The notes beneath the pieces were generated by a model. That model was not told where the DNA came from. It was given only the letters and a program-made list of their open reading frames with translations, and searched no databases. 64,000 nucleotides of DNA from Pseudomonas panipatensis. GTDB lineage: Bacteria > Pseudomonadota > Gammaproteobacteria > Pseudomonadales > Pseudomonadaceae. The stretch is from contig NZ_FNDS01000006.1 of the NCBI RefSeq assembly GCF_900099785.1, forward strand, positions 244,057 through 308,056. The letters run 5' to 3'. The translations under genes were made by a program, and so were the position numbers. Below, piece by piece: positions 45,654 through 53,946 of this stretch (position 1 is its first letter; every line of letters begins with the position of its first letter).

Positions 45654-45964
45654 TCGTCTGGGCAGTGATCGTCGGCATGGGCCTGATCCTTTTCTTCAAC
45701 CGCTACGTGTTCCTCGAACCGCGCCTGCCGATCCGCCTGGGCAGCAACCTCCGCCAGTTCCTCGGCTTCGCCGTGCCGGGGATGCTCACCGCCATCTGCG
45801 GGCCGATCGTGTTCCTGCCCGAGCGCCAGCTCGACCTGCGCCTGGACAATCCCTATCTGCTGGCCTCGGTGGTGGCGGTGGGGCTGGTGCTGTGGACGCG
45901 CAACACCCTGCTCAGCCTGGTGCTGAGCATGGGCGCGTTCTTCCTCTTGCGCTGGTGGCTGTAG
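45650..45964 (+). CDS. azlD: AzlD-family small subunit
   Basis: A 104-residue membrane protein with about three or four hydrophobic segments (MIVWAVIVGMGLILFFNRYV, FAVPGMLTAICGPIVFL and a C-terminal LVLSMGAFFLLRWW). It is the expected size for AzlD and is translationally coupled to azlC. Together they form the two-subunit exporter. The direction of transport is known for the family but not shown here. Confidence 0.87.
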   Translation: MIVWAVIVGMGLILFFNRYVFLEPRLPIRLGSNLRQFLGFAVPGMLTAICGPIVFLPERQLDLRLDNPYLLASVVAVGLVLWTRNTLLSLVLSMGAFFLLRWWL

Positions 45965-45983
45965 GGCGCCAGCGCCGGGCGCT

Positions 45984-46313
45984 TCAGTCGTCGGCGCTGA
46001 AACCGTAGTCCCGTTCGACCCGCGCGACGCGCACATGGAACTGGCGGTACCACTGGCTGCGGCCGTTGTCGCGGGCCAGGCGGTGTTCGCTCTGTTCGCG
46101 CCAGCGGCCGATGCTCGCTTCGTCGCGCCAATAGGACACGGTGATGCCCAGGCCATCGGCGCTGCGGCTCGATTCGGCGCCGAGGAAGCCCGGCTCTCGC
46201 TCGGCCAGTGCGAGCATGCGCGCGGCGGTTTCCGCGTAGCCGGCATCCGTTTCGCGGCGCAGCGAGGTGAAGATCACCGCGTAATACGGTGGGCGCAGTC
46301 GGGGGACCATCAT
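45984..46313 (-). CDS. Antibiotic biosynthesis monooxygenase-like (ABM) protein
   Basis: A 109-residue protein with a single ABM domain: YAVIFTSLRRETDAGYAETA, EREPGFLGAESSRSADGLGI, SYWRDEASIGRWREQSEHRL. It resembles YqjZ-like members of unknown substrate. The ATG at 46313 overlaps the stop of the glutamine amidotransferase-like gene (ATGA), so the two are coupled. Members range from heme or quinol oxygenases to stress proteins. No cofactor site can be read from the sequence. Confidence 0.83.
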   Translation of the reverse strand: MMVPRLRPPYYAVIFTSLRRETDAGYAETAARMLALAEREPGFLGAESSRSADGLGITVSYWRDEASIGRWREQSEHRLARDNGRSQWYRQFHVRVARVERDYGFSADD

Positions 46314-47023
46314 GCGGCGTTGCTCCGGTGTTGCAGGGCGGCGCGCAGGAAGGCTTCCGCCAGAGGAACCGACACCCCGGCCAGGGCCTTGCGTTCGGGC
46401 TGGAACAGGGTGGCGACGAAAAATGGGTGGCCGCTCGCCTCCAGGCCGCGGATGCTGCCGTCGGCGGCATGGGCGGTGGCCTTGAGATCGGCGCCGAACA
46501 GCTCGGCCTGGTACGCCGGGTTCAGCCCGTAGTTGCAGCGGTAGCCTTCGCGGATGCGCTGCGTGCCGTAGGCGCCGGCCAGGCGCGAGCCGGGCTGCAG
46601 GTGGATGTCCTCGCGCACTTCGACCAGCGAACAGGGCAGGGCGTGGATCACCGCGCGGCTGGCCTGCGGGTGGCTTTCTGCGTGGGCCGCGTCGTGCCAG
46701 CCGAGGACGTTGCGCGCGCGTTCCAGCAGCGCGTGCTGGAAGCCGGCGCAGGTGCCCAGGTAGGGAATGCCTTCGTTGCGCGCGTGGGCGATGGCGCGCA
46801 GCGCGCCCTCGGTGCTGCGGTAGGGGCTGCCGGGGATGCCCCAGAAGCCGGCGTAACCGTCCAGGCGCAGGCCGTCGGCCAGGCGCTGGGTGTCCAGCCA
46901 TTCCAGGCGCAGGCTGCCGGTATGCGGCAGCAGGCTCTGCTGCAGCGCCAGGGGGATGGCCCAATGGGCGATGACGCGGCTGTCGCGGTCGCCGATGAGT
47001 CCGATGCGCAAACGTGCCTTCAT
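46310..47023 (-). CDS. CTP synthase-like class I glutamine amidotransferase
   Basis: A 237-residue stand-alone amidotransferase-fold protein that resembles the C-terminal domain of CTP synthase. The nucleophile Cys92 lies in IPYLGTCAGFQHALLE and the His/Glu part in GHPFFVATLFQPERKAL. It lacks the synthase half. The ATG at 47023 is chosen because GGGGAG lies seven bases before it; a start nine codons earlier is possible. Coupled to a small monooxygenase-like gene and divergent from a LysR gene. Substrate and partner are unknown. Confidence 0.82.
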   Translation of the reverse strand: MKARLRIGLIGDRDSRVIAHWAIPLALQQSLLPHTGSLRLEWLDTQRLADGLRLDGYAGFWGIPGSPYRSTEGALRAIAHARNEGIPYLGTCAGFQHALLERARNVLGWHDAAHAESHPQASRAVIHALPCSLVEVREDIHLQPGSRLAGAYGTQRIREGYRCNYGLNPAYQAELFGADLKATAHAADGSIRGLEASGHPFFVATLFQPERKALAGVSVPLAEAFLRAALQHRSNAA

Positions 47024-47049
47024 GTTTTCGCTCCCCGTGCTGTTGCCCA

Positions 47050-47078
47050 TTGGCGGGCCATGGGCGGCACTCTATAGT
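47050..47078 (+). promoter_or_regulatory. Predicted promoter of the LysR gene at 47128
   Basis: TTGGCG (47050-47055) and TATAGT (47073-47078) with a 17-base spacer. TATAGT matches five of six -10 consensus positions. Confidence 0.6.
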
Positions 47079-47113
47079 TGCGCCGATGCAATCGAAATGG
47101 GCGATTGCGCAAT
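47078..47113. promoter_or_regulatory. Paired LysR-type operator candidates
   Basis: TTGC-N6-GCAA (47078-47091) and the perfect palindrome ATTGCGCAAT (47104-47113) share the TTGC/GCAA core and are centred 24 bases apart. They lie between the divergent LysR and amidotransferase genes, over and just downstream of the predicted LysR -10. This looks like a LysR recognition/activation site pair with autorepression. Confidence 0.5.
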
Positions 47114-47127
47114 AGAAGAGTGCGTCC

Positions 47128-48009
47128 GTGCAATATCGATTGGAGTACGCCGATCTATCCCTGATTCTCGCCCTGGTGCGTGGCGGCACCCTCGCGCGGG
47201 CCGCCGAATTGCTGCTGGTGGACGTGTCCACGGTGTTCCGCGCGGTGCGCCGCCTGGAGAAGGCGCTGGGCATGGCGCTGTTCGAGAAAGGCCGTTCCGG
47301 CTACCTGCCGACCGCCACCGCGCAGCAGTTGGCGCGTCAGGCCGAACAGGCGGAGCAGGCCCTGGAGGCGGCGCGGGTCGGCCTGGAGCAGGGCCGCGAG
47401 GTGCTCAGCGGCACCGTCCGCCTGACCTGCACCGACACCGTGCTGCAGGGGTTGTTGTTGCCGGCGCTGGGGCGCTTCATGGGCGGCTACCCGGGGCTGC
47501 ACCTGGAGCTGGGCACCTCCAACGCCTTCGCCAACCTCAGCCGGCGCGACGCCGACGTCGCCCTGCGCCTGACCACGGCGCCGCCGGAGCACCTGGTCGG
47601 CCGCTACCTGGGTGAGGTGCGCTACGCGCTCTGCGCCCGCGCCGATTACTTGAGCGCCAACGCCGGCAAGGATTGGGCGGAGCTGAGCTGGATCGGCCCG
47701 GACGATTTCATGCCCGACCATGCCAGCGTGGCCTGGCGCCGCCAGGCGTTCGCCGCGGTGACCCCGGCCTATCGCTGCAACAGCCTGCTGTCGGTGCTGG
47801 AACTCTGCCGCGCCGGCCTCGGCCTGGCGGCGCTGCCGGATTACCTGGTGCGCGAGGGCGATGGCCTGCAAGTGCTGCAGCACGATCTGCCGGGCTGCGG
47901 CAACGGACTGTGGCTGCTGACCCGTCCCGACTGCCGCGCGCTGCGCACGGTGGTGACGCTGTTCGAGGAGCTGGCGCGGCACATCCAGCTACCGCGCGCC
48001 GCGTCCTGA
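47128..48009 (+). CDS. LysR-family regulator divergent from the GATase/ABM genes
   Basis: A 293-residue LysR protein with a GTG start (MQYRLEYADLSLILALVRGG). The HTH is LLVDVSTVFRAVRRLEKALG and the effector domain runs to about residue 285 (TVRLTCTDTVLQGLLLPALG). The recognition helix VSTVFRAVRR is less canonical than the SQPALS type. It probably controls the divergent amidotransferase/monooxygenase pair through the paired sites in the gap. Confidence 0.86.
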   Translation: MQYRLEYADLSLILALVRGGTLARAAELLLVDVSTVFRAVRRLEKALGMALFEKGRSGYLPTATAQQLARQAEQAEQALEAARVGLEQGREVLSGTVRLTCTDTVLQGLLLPALGRFMGGYPGLHLELGTSNAFANLSRRDADVALRLTTAPPEHLVGRYLGEVRYALCARADYLSANAGKDWAELSWIGPDDFMPDHASVAWRRQAFAAVTPAYRCNSLLSVLELCRAGLGLAALPDYLVREGDGLQVLQHDLPGCGNGLWLLTRPDCRALRTVVTLFEELARHIQLPRAAS

Positions 48010-48113
48010 GGGCGGCGCGGAATGCGAAAAGCGTCGTGATTGACTGCTGAAGTCCATTTCCTACGGCACGGTACTCCCTTAGACTCCGCGCATCAGCCGA
48101 GGAGGGCGAAGGG

Positions 48114-48899
48114 ATGCGCAAGGTTTTGTGGGTAGGGGTGGCCGCTGCACTGGCCGCGATGGGCTCGCTGCAGGCAAGCGAGCCGCTGGCCGATCCGCTG
48201 CTGCCAGCGGCAGCGCCGACGGCCGCCGGGGCGGCTGCCAAGGGCGAGGCGCGTGGGGTACTGCATGCGCGCGACCAGGCCATGCTGTCCAGCGAACTGC
48301 CCGGACGCATCCTCGAAATGCCATTCAGCGAGGGCCAGGCCTTCCACAAGGGCGACGTGCTGGTGCGTTTCGATTGTTCCGCCTACCAGGCCCAGTTGAA
48401 TGCCGCCCAGGCGGCGGTACGCGCCGCCTCCGAGGAACTGGCGCACAACCGGCAGCTGGCCTCGCTGAATTCCGTCGGCCGCTTCGAGGTGGCCCTGGCC
48501 GAGGCCAAGCAGGCCGAAGCCCAGGCCCAGGCCCAGGTCTATCAGGTGCAAGTGCGCCGCTGCAGTTTGCAGGCACCCTTCGATGGCCAGGTGGTGCAGC
48601 GCAAGGCTCAGCCCTTCGAAAGCGTCGCCAGCGGCGCGGCGCTGCTGGAGATCGTCGATAACCGCAGCCTGGAAATCCGCCTGCTGGTGCCCTCGCGCTG
48701 GGTGTCGCGGCTGAAGCCGGGGCAGCATTTCAGTTTCACCCTGGACGAGACCGGCCAGCCGCTGCAGGCCGAGGTCAAGCGTCTCGGCGCGCGCATCGAC
48801 GAAGCCAGCCAGACCCTGTTGCTGATCGCCAGCGTGCCGGCCAGCGATGGCCTGGTGGCGGGCATGAGCGGCACCGCGCAATTCACGGAGACGCCATGA
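48114..48899 (+). CDS. Secreted periplasmic adaptor (RND/HlyD-type), first of three
   Basis: A 261-residue membrane-fusion protein with a Sec signal peptide (MRKVLWVGVAAALAAMGSLQ, cleavage near residue 22). The lipoyl halves are SSELPGRILEMPFSEGQAFH and RRCSLQAPFDGQVVQRKAQP, with a short helical hairpin between (about 85-140), then a beta-barrel domain. It is compact because the hairpin is short. The start is set by GAGGAGG eight bases upstream. Its stop overlaps the start of the next adaptor gene (ATGA). It is the first gene of the secretion block; the partner pump is not encoded nearby. Confidence 0.88.
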   Translation: MRKVLWVGVAAALAAMGSLQASEPLADPLLPAAAPTAAGAAAKGEARGVLHARDQAMLSSELPGRILEMPFSEGQAFHKGDVLVRFDCSAYQAQLNAAQAAVRAASEELAHNRQLASLNSVGRFEVALAEAKQAEAQAQAQVYQVQVRRCSLQAPFDGQVVQRKAQPFESVASGAALLEIVDNRSLEIRLLVPSRWVSRLKPGQHFSFTLDETGQPLQAEVKRLGARIDEASQTLLLIASVPASDGLVAGMSGTAQFTETP

Positions 48900-50212
48900 A
48901 CGCGCCGGTCAACGGCAGTGAATGGGCCTTCGCCCAGTTCATCGCCCTCGAACGCCAGGCGCGCCAGGCCGACAGCGTCGAGCGCCTGGCATTCGCCATG
49001 GTCAACGACGGCCAGGCGCTGTTCGCTTTCCGCCATGCCGCCTTGCTCATCGCCGGCAAGGTGCGCGCGCTGACCGGGGTCAGCGTGGTCGAGCCGAACG
49101 CGCCCTTCGTCGCCTTCATCGAACGCGCCTGTGTCGAATTGCAGCGCCAGGGCCTGCTCGACGCCCCCGCGGCGGTGGACGCCGAGCGTCTCAGCGAGCA
49201 GACCCGCGTGGACCAGCGCGAACTGAGCCTGGCGCAGGCCTTCTGGCTGCCCCTGCGCGATCGCCAGGGCGTACTTTTCGGCGGCCTCTGGCTGGCCCGC
49301 GAGCAGCCTTGGGGCGCCGCCGAGCAGGCCTTGCTCGGCGCCCTCGGCGACGCCTACGGGCATGCCTGGAGCGCCCTGCAACCGCGCCTGCCGTTGCGCC
49401 TGCGCTGGCCGCGGCGACGCATCGCCCTGGCCATCGGCGCGGCCGCGCTGCTGCTCCTGCTGCCGCTGCGCCAGTCGGTGCTGGCGCCGGCCGAGGTGGT
49501 GCCCAGTGGTGGACTGGTGATCGCCGCGCCGCTGGACGGGGTGATCGCCCAGGTGGTGGTGCGGCCGAACCAGACGGTCAAGCGCGGCGACCTGCTGGTG
49601 CGCTTCGACGCCACCACCCTCAAGGCCCAGGCCGATGTCGCCGAGCGCGCCCTGGCGGTGGCCGAGGCCGAACTCAAGGCCAACAGCCAACGCGCCTTCC
49701 AGGATGCCGAATCGGCCGCGCGCCTGGACTTGCTGGCCGCCCGCGTCGAGCAGAAACGCGCCGAACGCGACTACGCTCGTGACCTGCTGGCGCGCAGCGA
49801 AGTGCATGCCGAGCAGGACGGCGTAGCGGTGTTCGCTGACGCCGAGCGTTGGACCGGCAAGCCGGTACGCACCGGCGAACGCCTGATGGAAATCGCCGAT
49901 CCGCGCAGCGCCGAACTGCGTATCGAACTGCCGGCGGGCAATGTCATGCACCTGGAGAGCGGCGCCGAGGTCGCGCTGTTCCTCGACAACCAGCCGCTGA
50001 CCTCGCTGCCGGCGCACCTGCAGCGCATCGGCTACGAAGCCGAGGCGGTGCCCTCCGGCGGCCTGGCCTACCGCCTGGTGGCCGGCTTCGACGAGGCCGC
50101 GCCGCGCATCGGCCTGCGCGGCACCGCCAAGCTCTATGGCGCGCGCGCGCCGCTGGGCTACTACCTGCTGCGCCGGCCGCTGACCGCGCTGCGCCAGACC
50201 CTGGGATTGTGA
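48896..50212 (+). CDS. GAF-like/HlyD membrane-fusion protein
   Basis: A 438-residue protein of unusual build. The N-terminal 160 residues look like a cytoplasmic GAF-type domain (SLAQAFWLPLRDRQGVLFGG, then AEQALLGALGDAYGHAW). A single membrane segment follows (IALAIGAAALLLLLP, about 178-193), then a periplasmic HlyD part with lipoyl halves VIAAPLDGVIAQVVVRPNQT and VHAEQDGVAVFADAERWTGK and a helical stretch between. A sensory or docking domain joined to an adaptor is rare. It could couple export to a cytoplasmic signal or to an unknown energy source. It is coupled to both neighbours. Confidence 0.82.
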   Translation: MNAPVNGSEWAFAQFIALERQARQADSVERLAFAMVNDGQALFAFRHAALLIAGKVRALTGVSVVEPNAPFVAFIERACVELQRQGLLDAPAAVDAERLSEQTRVDQRELSLAQAFWLPLRDRQGVLFGGLWLAREQPWGAAEQALLGALGDAYGHAWSALQPRLPLRLRWPRRRIALAIGAAALLLLLPLRQSVLAPAEVVPSGGLVIAAPLDGVIAQVVVRPNQTVKRGDLLVRFDATTLKAQADVAERALAVAEAELKANSQRAFQDAESAARLDLLAARVEQKRAERDYARDLLARSEVHAEQDGVAVFADAERWTGKPVRTGERLMEIADPRSAELRIELPAGNVMHLESGAEVALFLDNQPLTSLPAHLQRIGYEAEAVPSGGLAYRLVAGFDEAAPRIGLRGTAKLYGARAPLGYYLLRRPLTALRQTLGL

Positions 50213-50214
50213 GC

Positions 50215-52314
50215 ATGCAACTGCCGCCGCTGCGTGACGACCTGCAACTGTCGGAGACCGCGCCAGCCTTCGATGGCGCACCGCAATGGGTGCTCAACGA
50301 CCCCCTGCGCGGGCGCTACTTCAAGCTCGGCGAGGCCGCCGTGCGCCTGTTGCGCCAGTGGCGCCGGGGCGCGGCGCAGGCGGTACTGGCGGCGGCCAAC
50401 CAGGCCGGTGGACGGGCGCTGGGCGGCGCCGAGCTGGAGCAGGTGCTGCGCTTCCTGCGCGACCACGACCTGATCGCCCCGGGCGATGCGCAGCAGCGCG
50501 ACAGCTATGCGTCCAAGGCCGCCGCGCGGCGCCATGGGTTGTGGCAGACGCTGCTGCACCAGTACCTGTTCTTCCGCATTCCGCTGTGGCGCCCGGACCC
50601 TTTCCTCAACCGCGCCTGGCCCTGGCTGGCGCGGCACGGCGGCGCGCTGCTGCGTTATGGCCTGCCGCTGCTGCTGGCGCTGGGGGTGTTCCTGGTGGCG
50701 CGCGACTGGGACCGCTACATCGGCAGTTTCTCCTACCTGTTCAGTTGGTCCGGCGCCGTGGCCTTCGGTGTCGCCCTGTGGTTCGCCAAGTTCTGCCATG
50801 AGCTTGGCCATGCCTTCATGGCCAAGCGTGCCGGCTGCCGGGTGCACAGCATGGGCCTGGCCTTCGTCGTGCTGTTGCCGATGTTCTACACCGACGTCTC
50901 CGATGCCTGGCGCGTCAGCGACCGGCGCAGCCGCCTGCTGATCGGCGCCGGCGGGGTGCTGGCGGAAATGCTCCTGGCCTGCGTCGCGCTGCTGGCCTGG
51001 TCGCTGCTCGACGACGGGCCGCTGCGTACCGCCACCTTCCTGCTCTCCAGCGCCACCTGGCTGACCACCCTGGCGATCAACCTGAATCCCTTCATGCGCT
51101 TCGACGGCTACTTTCTGCTCAGCGACCTGCTGGCCGTGGACAACCTGCAGGCGCGCGCCTTCGCCCTGTGCCGCTGGCGCCTGCGCGAATCGCTGTTCGG
51201 CTATGGCGATGCGCAGCCGGAGCCCTGGCCGCCGGCACTGCGCCGGCGCCTGCTGTGCTGGGGCTATGCCTCGTGGATCTGGCGCGCGGTGCTGTTCTTT
51301 GGCATCGCCCTGGCGGTCTACCACCTGTTCTTCAAGGTGCTGGGCATCTTCCTGATGGCGGTCGAACTGGGCTGGTTCCTGATCCTGCCGGTGTGGCGCG
51401 AAGGCCGCCTCTGGTGGCAGCGCCGCGCCCAGGCCGACCGGCGCCGCGCACTGCCGACGCTGTTCGCCGCCGGCGCCGCGGCGCTGGCCTTGCTGCTGCC
51501 CTGGCGCACCTCGGTGGAGGTGCCGGCGGTGCTCGAAGCCTCGCTGGTCAGCGAGTTGCATACCCCGGTTGGCGCGCGGATCAAGCGCGTGCTGGTCAGC
51601 GAGGGCCAGGCGGTGAGCGCCGGGCAGACCCTGCTGGAGCTGGAATCGCCGGACGTCGATGCCCATCTGCGCATCGCCGGCCACGAAATCCGTTCCCTGC
51701 AATTGCAGATCGCGCGGACCACCGCCAATCCGCAGACGGTGGCCGATGCCGGCGTGCTGGAAAGCCGCCTGGCGCAGTCGCTGGCCGATTACCGGGGGCT
51801 GGCCGCGGAGCGCGAGCGCCTGTCCTTGCGCGCCGCCCAGGCCGGCGTGGTGCGTGACCTCGACAGCGAGCTGCGCGAGGGCCGCTGGCTGGCCCCGGAG
51901 CAGGTGCTGCTGCGCGTGGTGGGCGAGCAGCGGCCGAAGTTGCGCGGCTACGTCGAACAGCAGGCGCTGGCGCGCCTGGCGGCGGGCGACGAGGGGCGCT
52001 TCGTCGCCGAGCAGCCGGGCCTGCCGTCACTCTCGGTACGCTTGGACGAACTGGATACCGCCAGCAGCGCCAGCCTGGCGCTGCCGCTGCTGGCCTCCGA
52101 TCTCGGCGGGCCGATCGCGGTGCGCCGCGATGCCGAGCAGCGCGCGGTGCCCGAGCACGCCCAGTACGGCGCGCGGCTGCAGGTGCTGAGCGATGCGGCG
52201 CCGCCGGCGCAGACCTTGCGCGGGCTGGTCACCCTGCGCGGGCGCAGCGAGTCGATTCTGGGTGGCTTCCTGCGCCGGCTGGCCGCGCTGGGCGTCAGGG
52301 AAAGCGGATTCTAG
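50215..52314 (+). CDS. PqqD-like/M50 metalloprotease/HlyD fusion protein
   Basis: A 699-residue membrane protein in three parts. (1) Residues 20-90 look like a PqqD-type winged helix (VLNDPLRGRYFKLGEAAVRL, RFLRDHDLI), a fold used to bind leader peptides. (2) Residues 145-430 form an M50 site-2-protease core with the zinc motif HELGH (His195, Glu196, His199) and the distant Asp297 in NPFMRFDGY. (3) From about 440 there is a further membrane segment and a HlyD barrel with TPVGARIKRVLVSEGQAVSA. M50 enzymes cut within or next to the membrane. The fusion suggests one machine that recognises, trims and passes on a substrate. The start is the ATG four bases after the previous stop. Confidence 0.85.
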   Translation: MQLPPLRDDLQLSETAPAFDGAPQWVLNDPLRGRYFKLGEAAVRLLRQWRRGAAQAVLAAANQAGGRALGGAELEQVLRFLRDHDLIAPGDAQQRDSYASKAAARRHGLWQTLLHQYLFFRIPLWRPDPFLNRAWPWLARHGGALLRYGLPLLLALGVFLVARDWDRYIGSFSYLFSWSGAVAFGVALWFAKFCHELGHAFMAKRAGCRVHSMGLAFVVLLPMFYTDVSDAWRVSDRRSRLLIGAGGVLAEMLLACVALLAWSLLDDGPLRTATFLLSSATWLTTLAINLNPFMRFDGYFLLSDLLAVDNLQARAFALCRWRLRESLFGYGDAQPEPWPPALRRRLLCWGYASWIWRAVLFFGIALAVYHLFFKVLGIFLMAVELGWFLILPVWREGRLWWQRRAQADRRRALPTLFAAGAAALALLLPWRTSVEVPAVLEASLVSELHTPVGARIKRVLVSEGQAVSAGQTLLELESPDVDAHLRIAGHEIRSLQLQIARTTANPQTVADAGVLESRLAQSLADYRGLAAERERLSLRAAQAGVVRDLDSELREGRWLAPEQVLLRVVGEQRPKLRGYVEQQALARLAAGDEGRFVAEQPGLPSLSVRLDELDTASSASLALPLLASDLGGPIAVRRDAEQRAVPEHAQYGARLQVLSDAAPPAQTLRGLVTLRGRSESILGGFLRRLAALGVRESGF

Positions 52315-52343
52315 GGCCACGGCCCGGACAGGAGAGCACGAGC

Positions 52344-52853
52344 ATGACCCATGCAGCACACCCCAGTGGCCTCGGCATGCGCCCGGCGCGGGCGGGCGAC
52401 GAAGCCTTCCTCGAGGCGCTGTACCGCGACGCCCGGCCGGAGCTGCAACTGGTCGATGGCGACGGCGATTTCGTCGAGGCGCTGGTGCAGCAGCAGTACC
52501 AGGTGCAGAACGAGGGCATCGGCCGGCATTTCCCGAATGCCATGCGCCACGTGATCGAGCGCATCGACACGCGCATCGGCGCGCTGGTCACCGATGTCGG
52601 TGCGGTGGAGATCCGCATCCTCTACCTGGCGTTCATTCCCGAGGCGCGCGGCCTGGGCTACGGCAGCACCATCCTGCGCGGCCTGCAACAGGCCGCCGAA
52701 CAGGCGCGTTGCCCGCTGGCGACGGTGGTCTGGGCGAGCAATCCGGGCGCGCGGCGGCACTACCTGGCGCTGGGCTTCGAGGTCGAGTCGTACGATGTCG
52801 CCGCCGAGCGCCTGGTCTGGTATCCGCCGGCGCTGCGCCGGGTGCTCAGTTGA
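52344..52853 (+). CDS. GNAT-family N-acetyltransferase
   Basis: A 169-residue GNAT protein with acetyl-CoA site GARGLGYGSTILRG-like (ARGLGYGSTILRGLQQAA), beta-4 EIRILYLAFIPE and the C-terminal NPGARRHYLALGFEVESYD. AGGAG precedes the start. It overlaps the convergent small gene by eight bases. GNAT genes recur beside tail-collar and DUF6916-like genes, from memory, so it may modify those proteins or a carrier. The substrate is unknown. Confidence 0.85.
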   Translation: MTHAAHPSGLGMRPARAGDEAFLEALYRDARPELQLVDGDGDFVEALVQQQYQVQNEGIGRHFPNAMRHVIERIDTRIGALVTDVGAVEIRILYLAFIPEARGLGYGSTILRGLQQAAEQARCPLATVVWASNPGARRHYLALGFEVESYDVAAERLVWYPPALRRVLS

Positions 52854-53157
52854 ACACGATGCTGAAGTAGCCGAGTTGCGGGTCGCGCCCGAGGGGCGGG
52901 TTGCGCGACACGTAGAGGTCGCGGAGGGCGCCGACGCCGGGCAGGTGCAACTGGCACAGGCCGTCGACGAAGGCGGTCGGTTGCAAACTGTGCAGGGTCA
53001 CGCTGAAGGGCATGCGCGGGCTGTCCGGCATGCGCGATTGCGGTGCCTCGCTGACGCCATCGACGAGCACCGCCAGCTCGCTGCCGTCGGGCAGCGCCAG
53101 GCGCAGGGGTTGTTCGAACGCGGCGCGGAAATCTTCGCTTTGCAGCAGGTGCAGCAT
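52846..53157 (-). CDS. Small DUF6916-like protein
   Basis: A 103-residue protein with no signal peptide or membrane segment. The readable core is FEQPLRLALPDGSELAVLVD, FSVTLHSLQPTAFVDGLCQL and GYFSIVFN at the end, a pattern I associate with DUF6916-like partners of tail-collar proteins. It lies 51 bases downstream of the tail-collar gene on the same strand, so the two should be co-transcribed. The function is unknown; structural pairing with the collar protein is the natural guess. Confidence 0.6.
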   Translation of the reverse strand: MLHLLQSEDFRAAFEQPLRLALPDGSELAVLVDGVSEAPQSRMPDSPRMPFSVTLHSLQPTAFVDGLCQLHLPGVGALRDLYVSRNPPLGRDPQLGYFSIVFN

Positions 53158-53208
53158 GGAGTGGCTCTCCAGGGATGGCGCCCGGCGATGGCAGGGCGCC
53201 CGGGTGGA

Positions 53209-53751
53209 TCAGTTGCGCGAGGGGAAGATGCCTTCCAGGCAGATGCAGAAGTTCAGCGCCAGGTAGGGGTTCATCACCGAGAACGGCTGGCCGCCGCCGG
53301 CTTCGCCCACCGAGACGCCTTGCAGCGGCACCGGCGCGCTGCCTGCGGCGCTGGAGTAGATGCTGGCCGAGCCCTGGCCGACGCCGGAGGCGCCGATGAA
53401 GCTATTGCTGGCGGTCGGCGCGTTGACCGGGTTGGTCGCGGTATTGGCCAGGCCGATGTTCACCGCGTGGCTGTGCATCGGCATGTTGTTGTTCAGCAGG
53501 GTGGCGTTCTCGACCCCGCCGACCTGGCCGATGACGTAGGTGCTCTGGCCCTGGCCCTGGCCGATGGGCAGGCGGCCTTGCAGGTTGGGCAGGCCATAGG
53601 TGGTCTGGCCATTGCCGCCGTACTGGGTGCCGAGCAGGGCGAACAAGGCGCTGTTCTGTGCGATCGACAGCAACTGCCCGGAGCAGGTGGCCCAGCCCCT
53701 GGGGGGGAAGTTGAAGCCGAAAATCTGGATGGTGCCCATGAACGCTTCCAT
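53209..53751 (-). CDS. Phage tail collar domain protein (Mdp-like)
   Basis: A 180-residue protein with a tail-collar domain: GTIQIFGFNFPPRGWATCSG, LFALLGTQYGGNGQTTYGLP and LQGRLPIGQGQG, then HSHAVNI in the middle. A Ser/Ala/Asn-rich segment (about 115-155) follows, and it ends NPYLALNFCICLEGIFPSRN. This architecture is that of microcystin-dependent (MdpB-like) proteins, not of a full phage fibre, and no phage genes surround it. The ATG at 53751 has AAGGA six bases upstream. It is divergent from the sulfotransferase. Confidence 0.88.
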   Translation of the reverse strand: MEAFMGTIQIFGFNFPPRGWATCSGQLLSIAQNSALFALLGTQYGGNGQTTYGLPNLQGRLPIGQGQGQSTYVIGQVGGVENATLLNNNMPMHSHAVNIGLANTATNPVNAPTASNSFIGASGVGQGSASIYSSAAGSAPVPLQGVSVGEAGGGQPFSVMNPYLALNFCICLEGIFPSRN

Positions 53752-53946
53752 GTGATGTCCTTTGCGTGTTGTGCGAAATAGGGGACCGGAGGTGCCACCC
53801 GGCGACGGGGAACTCTAGCGGGCGCGGGGACGGATGCGGAGATATCCTTAATTTTTTTGAACTACCTCTCAGAAAATGCTGTGCGAAATTTCTGACATGA
53901 GCTAGCGTAGTCGGCTTGGATTAAGCGAACGGATGTGGGTGCAAGG

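Noticed and set aside
53209..53751. Tail-collar gene as evidence of a prophage
   Set aside because: No integrase, capsid, tail, lysis or attachment-site features are nearby. Collar domains also occur in stand-alone Mdp-like proteins.
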